A DNA stretch of 64,000 nucleotides from Bradysia coprophila (taxonomy: Eukaryota; Arthropoda; Insecta; Diptera; Sciaridae). The number at the start of each line of letters is the position of its first letter. Position 1 is the stretch's first letter. Below, piece after piece: positions 53,651 to 64,000 of the stretch. The stretch lies in assembly GCF_014529535.1 (NCBI RefSeq), contig NW_023503307.1, positions 1,171,739 through 1,235,738 on the forward strand. The letters are read 5' to 3'. Under the pieces are notes generated by a model, which searched no databases, had not been told where the DNA came from, and saw only the letters and a program-made list of their open reading frames with translations. The translations under genes were made by a program, and so were the position numbers.

Positions 53651-56600
53651 GGTTCCAAGCTATTCTCGTTATAGACTCACACCCTGAAATATTTCTCTTT
53701 CTTTAATACCAATAATCGAACCGCTTGCAAGAATGTTACTGTCATTAATTTTACTGTCTGTTTTAATCTTGAATCAGTCACATCAGCTATTGTTGTCTAG
53801 ATTAGTAATTAGAAAAACTTACTAAGTAATTAAACAAACTTAACGTCATACTCAAATCAGGCTAAGCTGTTCATTGAATCCAATTCACTCTCAAGAATTG
53901 ATGTGCCATAAATTGATAACTTCGTATATATGTGGAACGAATAAGTTGAAATCGGAAAAATCCTCCAATCTGGAGCAACGTTGGGATGAATGTTCAGAGT
54001 TTTCACGACATGGCAAACGCAAACGCTCTTTCCTCAAAATTCTAACAAAACGAGTGCTAGGTTAAACGTTCTGTGTAAATAATTAACTACGCTCAAAAGG
54101 GAAAAACTCTTCACTTAAATTCTTCATCATCGATTACAATTTCCCCGCATTTCTTTACAGGGGCAGAAAGTGAAAATTTTCTGTTTTGGGAGTTGTTGTG
54201 ATTTGCAAATGATTCCACACAAAATTTGGTTACTAAATGAAAATCTATGAAAATCGTTTTTCTATAATTCAAGAAATATTTGTTTACGCATTTGTAACAT
54301 CCTAAATTTGTATCTCAGCGCTACATTGAGTTGATGGAAGGGCCAGGATTAGTTCGGTCGTGGTTGATGTGATCCATTCATATTCTCCGTTAATAGATTA
54401 AACATTTCTCAAGGAACACTTTATTGCAGATAATTATGGCAGAGATAATTTTGTGCGATAACGTAGTCTTATCGGAGCTTGACGAGATAAAGTCTTCAAT
54501 TGATTCGAAAAAATATGTTCGGATATGATGACGACATTTATCGCACAACTATAATAATAAATCTAAAATTGACAATTAAATTTCATTGTGTTACGAAATT
54601 CGTGTAAGTTAACTCTTGTTATTTAAGTTAATGGGTTGTGCGATTCAAAATTGTCTTGATTACTATTTCTGGTTATAGCTTATACTTATACTTCTCTTAG
54701 GATAATGGTTTCTTGTATAATGAAACGACGCAAAGGCAAATGTATTCGTGTTTACTCAATTTGAATGAATTTTAATTCGCCGATGATATGGTGGACAGTG
54801 GACACTCTAAAAGATTTTTTTTTAAATTTTGTGAATTTTCTGCATGAATTTATTTTTGGGGTCAATCTGCTATTTTTAAATTTACTCAAGCGAATCAAAA
54901 TAAAATAAAAATTCTCAAGTCCTGATGTAAGAGCCTCTAAAGAGAATGGCGCTTTCTTGACTAAATTATCACAGGCACGGATTCATTTATGAGCGATCGT
55001 CGGGACCGCCCGATTCAGAGAAATCAGACCACCTACGTGAAAAAGTCAGATTAAGACACTGACTCACGTTTCGTTCGATTTTTTGTTTCCTATTGTAGCG
55101 ATATTTTATGTAACAATTTTGTAAAAATGTATTTGTATTGGCATAAAACGTAGAATACTCAAATGCCTGTAACACTTTATGGCACAAATAACACTAAACC
55201 GATTTTCAAAAATGTCTGAGGTCAAGTTCGTAGATGGACAATATCGGACTAATCTGACCCGATTTTCGAAATTTTTGAATCCCTCATTGAAGAATCAAAT
55301 TCATGAGGAATGGTTCTCAGATGAAAAAAATGATTTAAGAGTTATTACCGAAAAAGTTTTTGACGAAGTTTTGATGGCCTATAACTATACTAATTCCGAA
55401 CCTTTTTTCAAAAACTTTCTTCTAATCTACTGACATCTGGGGTAAAGTTCTTAACAGATTAAAAAAAAAAAATTAGACTAAATTTTGGAGGTATTTTTGA
55501 AAATGTCTACTAAGAAGTAGCAAATTTTTGGAATTTTCTGGGATTTATGGTTTAGTCGAAGCCTAAAATGGCGGACACTGTTCCCTAAGGATTTTTATTT
55601 TCCATATCCGAGTAAATCTTAAAATAAATGATAACAAAATTGGCACGAGACTGATTGCGACGAGAGCGAAGCGAGGGCCAACATTCACACGATTTGCATT
55701 TCTTATTCAAGAGATATTAGATAAGCTTGAAAGATAGCATGTAACGTTTGAGTTAAGAATAACACCACCTTTCAAGTACAACTCTCATGACTTAAACGTC
55801 ACATGCACGAACCCTTATCTTATAATTCCATTTAATTTTCTTTACAATCTCAATATAGAGAATGAAGTTTTGAAGATAAAATAAAAGTTTTTTTCAATAT
55901 TTGTTGATAATTTCACCTTACCGTCTAACACCGTGGAAAAACCAATATTTAATTTATTTGTTAAGATAAGTTGTGACTCAACTTTTCGAACCCCTGAGAT
56001 TACATCTGGAGCTGGGTCATTTTGGACTTATTTCAAACAAACTATTAAAAATAACTATAAAGAGCCAAAAGAAAAAACTCGTATACCCCGACGCATGAAA
56101 TAGTTAAGCGATTCGACCATATACCAATAGTTACTAATTAGTAATCACGAATAAGAATTCCTAAGATTTTTTTTTCAAACTTTGAATCTGGGTATTAAAG
56201 AAGGTCTTGTGGCAAAGATATTCATATCTACTTTATCAAATAGTTAATACTACCGCCCGGATCACAGTAATTGCGCCCCTGAATTATGATGATATAAACA
56301 CATCTTATTGAAATTTAATTCTACTTCCGGTGTCACGGTATCCGAAAAATTGCTATGTAGTTTGGTAGCAACACTGTTCGTATGTATGAGTGCAAAAATG
56401 TTGTAATTTATTCTTAAAACAATTCAATTTAATGACTATACCTTTGAATAACCATCAGACTTTATCCTAAAAATATAAGTTCTCAAGGCGTCTATTTCTT
56501 GAATATCAATTTTAACAATGCGTGCTAAAACGAAAACGAACCAAGTAAAATATCAATCTGCTCCAGAACGAAAGAACTAACATAAGTCTGAGTTATGCCT

Positions 56601-57889
56601 TGCGTAATATAATGTTAACGTGGTAGCGGCAACTATTACTTCATATCAACACAATCAGTAAAGTGGGTCATATTTCTCTCTCTTTCTTTCAATACAACGA
56701 AACAAAAGTAGAGAAATAGTTATAGCCAATTTGATACTAGTGGCTAAATTCATAGTTGTCTATAGCAAATGATTCTAGTAAAAATTGAAGAATTTCCTTG
56801 TATAATCAGTGCAAATGCTGACGAATATATCACGAGAGCCGAATATTAAAACAACATTAAAGCAACAGGTGAATTTAATTGTAACGATCACAGCACTGCT
56901 ACTAGCATGAACATAGAAAATATTCGGAGGCTGATGAAATCACAGTAGGCACTGCGTTTCTATTATACATATAGATGACTTGTTTTATTTGTATGAGTTA
57001 AAACATACAATACAAACAATCCTAAGCGGTAGCTCGTATCACTAAAGCCTCCAAATTTGACACTTGTCAATTCAGTGTTCATGCTAGTAGCAGAGCTGTG
57101 TAACGATCAATGAAAACATAAGTAGAGAATACACATAGTGTTCGTATCACTTTGATAAAATTTCATATCAATTGAATGAGCTGAGAGAATGGTTGTATGC
57201 GCGTTGCTAGCGACGTTAAAATTTGAAATGCATCGCTCCGACAAGCAGAAAATTTTTGCTAGTAGTTTTGCATGTATATTTCCACAAGTAACTCACGGTC
57301 AGGTTTTCGCTACTGTAACTCTCGGTCAAATACCGAAATATATAAATTTTTGTAAACAAAAGTTAAAAAAGAAAAGTAAATTCACCCATGGATGTGGTCC
57401 AAAACAGTAAAATAAAACACAGATGTTAACCCTTACTTCATTTTGGAGTTTACTTTTTGACCAAAAACATCCCTAGACTCACAAAAATTATTAGCGCGCT
57501 ATTTTTGATTGCAAAAAAGAAAATCGTCAGCGAGCGCAAACCTTGACTGAGTAATTTTAAGTTTTAAAGTGCAATTGAATCATCCCAACCCCATTTTGAT
57601 GAGCCTACCCGTAATTTGATTGTTAAAAAAATGATGTCCAAATAAGGCACATGCTACGACACGGCAGTCAAATATTACCTGTGTTCGTTAGACATATTTT
57701 GTTTTACAGTTTTGGTGAAAAGAAGGTGTGTTCTTCTTTCTACCATGGGTTTAAAATAATGTGCTATTACGAGCAAATAGTAGTTTACATTGGATGCTGC
57801 GGAGGTACTTAATTACATGAGAGATCAATTTTGTGATAAGAGCCGAACTCCAATGTATGCTGTTTTATTGCCTATTCACCCGGAATATT

Positions 57890-58356
57890 TGGGGACGCCA
57901 GTTTTTTTGGACAAAAACAATAATGTCCAACAATAGCAATAATGCCCCGTCAAAAATGGCGACCATTGTGAATGCATACACATGGACAAGTAAATTTTCT
58001 ATTTATTTTTCATTTTTGTTCTAAAAGTTCGTCCGGATCTACATTTTATTACTGCAATCCGTAGATCTAATTTGTAGGAAGCTAACGAGATTGAGCTGGA
58101 AAAAATTGTTTCACTTTACAACACGTTGTACGACGACAAACATTATTCTAAAATAATAATAAATTAGATCTACTGATTGCAGTAATAAAATGTAGATCCG
58201 CGCGCACTTTTAGAATAAAAATCAAAAATAAATAAAAAATTTACTTGTCCATGTGTATCCATTCACAATGGTCGCCATTTTTGACGGGGCATTATTGTTG
58301 GGAATTATTGTTATTGTTGGACATTATCGTTTTCGTCCAAAAAAGCTGGGGTCCTC
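57890..58356. mobile_element. Long foldback MITE (arms about 190 bp)
   Basis: Outer ends ggggacgcca and gctggggtcct are inverted. Arms share aatgccccgtcaaaaatggc, gaccattgtgaatgcatac, acatggacaagtaaattt and cggatctacattttattact. The unique centre is about 100 bp. The right arm has a small internal duplication (ttattgttgggaa/ttattgttg). Confidence 0.8.
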
Positions 58357-58834
58357 TAATAAACTTAAAAAATACCGATATACCAAAACCAACAAAAAAT
58401 CTGTTGTTGCATTGAAACGTTTATAAACGAATCTAGTCGGCTGATCAAACGGCTCACACTTCTTCATAACATTAATCCCGAAAGCAACACTGGCAACACC
58501 ACTGTTTTGGTGAAATGTTGACAAACTACTTCGACTGTTTTGTTTTTGTGAAGTGCTAGATTCATATTTTGCGTAATATTTGTCGATTTTGGTGGTGTTA
58601 CAATACATTTTTCTGCGAAGTGAAGTTAATATATGATAATGAAAGTAAAAGTGTTGAGTGTTTTTGAAAATAAGTAAAAATGCAAAAATTAAAATTGTTA
58701 GGCCATAGGTGTTCGTTGAAGTTGGAAAAATTTAAATTATGGCTATAGACAAAATGGCCGTCACTTTTAGTTGTGTGAATCTGCTTAGATTGATGTGCAC
58801 TTAAGAGTGACATCGCGAAATCTTCGAACAACTT

Positions 58835-59338
58835 TGGGACAAGGGGTCACGGATATTATTGAAAAAATATTATTAAAAAAAAACTACAAAAAAAACTACA
58901 AAAAAGGATATTATTGACTTATAGCTCATTCGATTCGTTGAACTTTTGCGAGTAAAACGTAGTACTACGTTTGGTGAACTTTATTTTGTTGTCGACGCTC
59001 GAGGTCATGAAGTAGGGGTCTGCCGAAAGGGGCCCAAAATCGTTTTCTCGCGATAAGTCGAGTAAAACCATTTTGGGAAAAAACATTTTTAGCTAGCCTT
59101 GTACGCACATTTTGAGTATACACGCCACCAGGTCCATGTTGACCTGTTGGTGATATCAATCATTTTAGTCGAAAAAATAGGTGATTTTCCCAAGTCCCTG
59201 ACCGGCTGCAGTGATATAAGTCCGACGTCCGAGACATGGTATGTATGGTGAGAGAGCCTAGCATGTATAGTACCATAACATGTACAACGAATCGAATGAG
59301 CTATAAGTCAGTAATATCTGTGACCCCTTGTCCCTAAA
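58835..59338. mobile_element. Foldback MITE with an internal tandem insertion in one arm
   Basis: tgggacaaggggtcacgga...tattattg and ttatagctcattcgattcgt on the left are mirrored by acgaatcgaatgagctataa and cagatattac...gtgaccccttgtccc on the right. The left arm is interrupted by a short A-rich tandem insertion (aaaaaaaactac units, about 58860-58905). Confidence 0.75.
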
Positions 59339-60355
59339 TGTCGGATTTTGTTCGATGTTTTGGCGATATCACTCTTAATAGATTGTGAAAATTGTTATCG
59401 TCACTACCTCAAAAATCAGCGATGGCACTGCCTTCGGGTTGGTCTTTTGAGATACGAAATTTAAAAATCAAAATCATTTGTCAGGAAATTAAATTTTCGA
59501 TCACATTGTCCATGAAAATATTGTTAGGTGAAGTGACAGATGTGACCGACCTGCCGACAGCGTCAATCATTGAGAGTCCTGTGAAATAGTGCTCAAATCC
59601 ACAATATATTCAAGTCGCAAAGTTTGTGGTATCAAAACTAAAACAACATCGCGAGTCCTGGTATGTAATGAATTTTCATATGAATTTTCCTTCACTTGTG
59701 ATGTAATAAAAAAGTTCCCACACGTAACGACCGCTTTCCGCGGGTGGGAAATGTACATGTAACAACAATATTCCGGGTGCATAGGCAATAGAATTAATTT
59801 GAAAATCGCTTATCTTTAAACCTCAGTCTCGAAATGGAACTCTTGTCAGAATTGCTCATTTCCTGACACATTGGTTGAATTTACAGTATAAATGTGAGAA
59901 CCGACCGCACAGTGAAATAAAGCTTAATGTTCTGATCGGCAGAATCAGAATGTTCAAATTTCCTTGCCGTAAAGATCCACAAAAAAGTTTAAAATTCAGG
60001 ACAATTTTCCCCATTTAGTTTTCCTATTTATCAAATTTGTACAAAAAAAAGAACTCACGAAAACGTGTAATGAAGTAAAAGAAAATGAAGATACGATCGA
60101 TAAATTAAATATTCTTATTATATACATGATCTCCATTGCTTAACATAAGAAAGAAGAAAGAAAAAAAATCTCTTTTGCCATTTCATAAAGGCAACCTCCA
60201 CGCTTATCTTTTATTATTGCTAAGATTTCAGTTCACATAGGCAACTTTGCTTGAATTCTTCTGGTTCAATGTCCTCTGACGTCATCGGTTCAATGGCAAA
60301 TTCTGACCCACATTGAAAATTACGTATGTATTTACGGATTGAAAGATTGCCTACC

Positions 60356-60390
60356 TATATAAATACCGTGTCTGCTAAAATCACTAAACA
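60356..60390 (+). promoter_or_regulatory. Possible TATA-type promoter
   Basis: TATATAAAT at 60356-60364 with an initiator-like TCACTA about 27 nt downstream. No gene follows that I can recognise, so chance is likely. Confidence 0.15.
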
Positions 60391-63300
60391 TACACGAACA
60401 AATATAAAGAGTTTTATATTTGCTCGCTGGTGAACTGAAAGAAAGAAGAAAGTTGGATACGTGTAATATCACCAAAAGAACACCATATTATGCTTAAATG
60501 TACGATCATTACGGTCGTGTATTGTGTACATAACTAATTTGAATTTAATAATTGCAATTATATACTCGAAAGAATATATATTTAACAACAAAAAAGAGAC
60601 TGACAATACGAAAAAATTGGTCGATATTTGAACTTTGTTTGAAGAAGAACACGTATGCATATTATACACCTATGAAGTGCTAATTTGGAGCACAGTATAT
60701 GCTTCCTCTAAGACGTTAGGCATAGATGTTACATTACAAAATATGCGACAGTCAGAATAATATAATGTTTAGCTAATTAGTGTTTAGTCAATCAAACGTT
60801 TCGACCAGAATTGGTTTTTGAGAGTCTCAACCACTCAGGGTATATTATACATACGATACACACGCGCGGTGTTCACCATGGACGGTATAGAGAACCAACA
60901 TGATTTCCGCATTGATTCTAAAATTCTTGTAAAAATTATCCAAATATCGAACAATGGGAAATGTCCTAATCCGAGAACCGAAATCTGCTCTGTCATTCAT
61001 CATCATGCAAGTTTAACATGGTCATCAAATTCAGACTTATAACATTTAATTTCCTTTATGGAAAATCACTTTCTATTGCCAAAAAATATCACACACATTA
61101 TGCTGCTCCTTTTTATTTATTTGTCCTTTTTGTCACTTCTCAATAAAAGACGAGAGGTAGCAATTGTCCACAAGAATGTAAATGATCAATTGAACAGAAC
61201 TCTTTACTGACCACCTTTTTTCTGCTGTTGATGTGGTATATTATGGTATTGTGGGTATATTTTGATTGACGGATTATGGCTTTTGCCTTGACCACTATTA
61301 TGATATTCAAAGCAGATGCAGAAGTTGATTATAAATTTAAATTTTTTCCATTTTTGCTATATAGAGATGCACATGCCCACAAGTATGAATGTTTTTATGT
61401 CATCTCTATTATCTTCTTTTAATATTTCCATTTTATATTATTCGCCTATATAGAGAGCATGATCTTCTTAACCAACAAACAAAACACAACGGGGTTGAAT
61501 GGAATAAAGTGAAAGGAAATGTAGTAGAAAAATGCTCACATCATTTCAAAGCATGTTATTATCACCTTTTCGTCGTTTAGTTTCTGTTTAATTTTAATGT
61601 TATAACATGGCGAAGAGAAATAATTTACAAGGATTACTGATTTGGGAATATGAATAACGATTGATTTAAAAAAAAAATATTTTGCGAGTATTTTGAGATA
61701 CGGTATATCAGATACCAGATTGCCGGGATGTTTATATCTGTAAAACGTCTTAATAGGGGTAGAAGTATCCGGTAATTTTTACAAGTAAGTGACACTTACT
61801 AAGTGTTAACTTAAATCTCAAAACAAACTCCTACTGAACATAAACGAAGAACCTTAAACGTTATTTTATTAATATTTCGCTTGTTGAAACATGTACGCAC
61901 AAAAAAAATATTTCGTGATTTGCCAAATTTATTTTCTCATTTTCGTCTTCTTCCAAAATCAAGATCCACATTACCTTTTGAGCCGTTTGTGATTATATAG
62001 CAGCTTTGTTCTAGAAACGTTATTGAGATCTAGGAGATTGACAATCTGACTGACAGCTCGTAAGAAGTAGTTTCAATTAGTTACTTAGAATCCTGAATTA
62101 TTTACATTTTTATAAAGCGTATCACAGCTATTACTTGTCGTATATTTACTTAAGTTGTTAATACTAGCGTTAAAACTCGTGTCTGGGGTTCCTCGATAGA
62201 ATAAAATATGCTACGTAATGATTTGAAGGTTGCTATTTTAACTTGCGTAGCTGCATCCCTCGCGTTCGGCCATACTTGTCATAATAATGAAAGTCTCCGT
62301 ACGGATGTTTTATTACTCGTAGCACTCCACAGAAATGACTAATTGTCTGACGACATTATTATTTTGAATAGTGGGACTGTAAGCCCACTACAGCGCACTT
62401 CGGTACTACAAACATCCCACTTTTTAAAATAAAAGTGTCACTTAATCTACTATTTTAGAGCAATTCAAAATCTAGCTCTTCATTAGCTTTAACAAAAATA
62501 TTTCCTCATTAGCTACTTTGGTAGTCATTTTCACTAACCCTTCTTTTTCCTTAAAGTCCTCTTCCTCAAACAAAATATGATGAACAAAGCACTCACCATA
62601 CATGTATATGTCTAACACGTGTACAATTTCACAATATCGTGAGGATTTTGTAAATCAAGTGACTGAATTTGAAGATTACGTAATTTCCGATGTAATTTCG
62701 TTCGTTGCTTTATATGTTTGCATAAGAAATTCTAGATCCAACGAATAAATAATTCAACCGAAAAATCATTTTACCTAAAAATTTCACCTAAAAGTTCACT
62801 CAGCAACAGACAAAAAAGAAATAATTTGTAGGTAAGGTACAAAAAAGAACAAGATAAATTTGGTTCCTCATTATGTTCTATCGTACACCTCACGATGGGC
62901 GTTAGGCACATCACACAAGAAGTGTGGAAGGTATGTTAGCTTACATAAGTGGGGACTAAGTACAAAGCAAAAGTTCACTGGGGCGAGTGTGAATGAACTT
63001 GATTCAATACATTATTGTATCCAACTAATACCAGCAGAGTGCAAATTGTTTGCGCATGTAGCTTTTCTTTATGATGAGTGGAAATAAATTAAGAATTAAT
63101 CTAAAGAAATGAAATATATATATAAAAAAGCGAACATTAACGTTCTGTATTTCAATAGGCTTACAAGGTGGATAATTTAAAAAATTTCACTACTTATGGC
63201 ACTTATTTAAATTGCCTCTTGAGTTCGTTATTCTTCAATGTCGTGACGAATATGTATGTACGAACGTACATACATATATATGTACATTCGCGGGTCAAGA

Positions 63301-63950
63301 ATTTATGTTGAAAATTAAAGTAGTTCATATTCTCGTCTTTATTTCTTTTTTGGTTATAGTCAGACCTGGAAATAAGAATTTTATGCAATTGTTTCTTTGA
63401 AGAAATATTTATTTTCGCTCTTCAACGGACGTAAACGTTTCAGAGAGATTGCTTTTTGGATGTTCAGACAAGATGTATTTGGATAATGGATGGATAGATG
63501 GATAAATATAAAAGTTGAGCTTTTACCTCATGGGCATTCTTTGTTGTTGTTTTTTACTAATTTAATTCAGTGAACTAGGTTTAGTTTCAGGACGACTTGA
63601 AGCACGCTTTTAGCCACATTTAATAAATGGTATGCTTTCGATCACAATAATAAGCAATGTCCACCAGTTAACGTGGTCTTACTAAACGGAATATATTGGA
63701 AGCTGATGTAATTCATTAATTCGGAACCTAGTGTTACGCGTAGACCCTCACATGTGTTTGTTGTGCAACTCACTGCTGTTCTTTGGCAATCGTACGCAAA
63801 CTTTACTCTAATGACAAAATTTGATTATAATCCATGTAATCAGTTGTTACATAATAGGACGTGAAAAAAAAGAGTTAATTCTCGAGTTAATGGGTTCGGA
63901 AGGAAATTAACTATTTGTAGAAAGACATGAATTTATCACGTAGTAAATGC

Positions 63951-64000
63951 AAGCATGAGCAATCCTAATGTCAGACTCAGACTCAGACTTCACATCTTGA
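63951..64000. mobile_element. Possible MITE end at window edge
   Basis: aagcatgagcaatcc...gtcagactcagactc resembles the left end of the 43236-43393 element (aagcatgagttacg...tcagactc). The rest lies outside the window. Confidence 0.3.

Larger units (their letters stand above)
53651..64000. other. Repeat-rich region without a recognised gene
   Basis: Open frames here are short and unlike known families. It holds two long foldback elements (57890-58356, 58835-59338), a weak TATA box (60356) and a possible MITE end at the window edge. 53700-57880 and 59340-63950 otherwise show nothing I can name; they may be intronic to a gene outside the window. Confidence 0.45.

Noticed and set aside
55179-55433. 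84-aa ATG-initiated frame
   Set aside because: No family resemblance, no supported splice partners and an AT-rich composition; treated as chance.
1-64000. CRISPR arrays, rRNA genes and intact tRNA genes
   Set aside because: None seen; regular repeats found here are GGTA arrays, the 145-bp tandem block and MITEs, and the only tRNA-like piece lacks half the molecule.

Overview
This 64 kb window is nuclear DNA from an insect, most likely a fly (Diptera) with an AT-rich genome. Introns are mostly short (about 60-90 nt, GT-AG), there are many small foldback elements, and the proteins closely resemble known fly and animal families. A lower dipteran such as a midge or gnat fits, but the sequence alone does not fix the species.

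Layout. 1-765: the last exons of a sarcalumenin/EHD-like GTPase gene (+). 844-17946: 17 kb without recognisable coding sequence. It holds foldback MITEs, a strand-biased quasi-periodic GGTA-motif array, and a (GTCC)n plus ~145-bp tandem-repeat block that looks like a DINE/Helitron relative. It probably also carries the 5' noncoding part of the next gene. 17978-30124: complete beta-spectrin gene (+, 8 coding exons, 2349 aa as read here), including a frame-neutral 55-codon exon just before the PH domain. 30125-37258: very A-rich non-coding DNA, perhaps partly spectrin 3' UTR, with nested MITEs.

37281-49357 is a compact gene cluster: TM2D2/amaretto (+); a minus-strand pair CMC2 then Abitram with only 14 nt between the stop of one and the start of the other; a two-exon gene for a 76-aa secreted six-cysteine peptide (+); BCCIP (+); a nine-exon M17 aminopeptidase (+); and a two-exon SUN-domain gene (-). 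Neighbours are often tail to tail with very short or overlapping 3' ends.

49358-64000 is mainly decayed DNA: a C2H2 zinc-finger pseudogene, two unidentified ORFs, a jockey-like LINE reverse transcriptase remnant, a tRNA-like fragment and several long foldback elements. No confident gene is visible after about 50.5 kb.

The genes do not form one pathway. They are housekeeping genes: membrane skeleton (beta-spectrin), Ca2+-store protein (sarcalumenin), COX assembly (CMC2), Notch-linked TM2D membrane protein, ribosome/DNA-repair factor (BCCIP), peptidase and nuclear-envelope linker. The most unusual items are the probable dicistronic CMC2-Abitram unit, the defensin-like small secreted peptide gene, the GGTA arrays and the extra spectrin exon. 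All exon joins were inferred by eye from reading frame, GT-AG sites and remembered family sequences. No alignment or transcript data were available.
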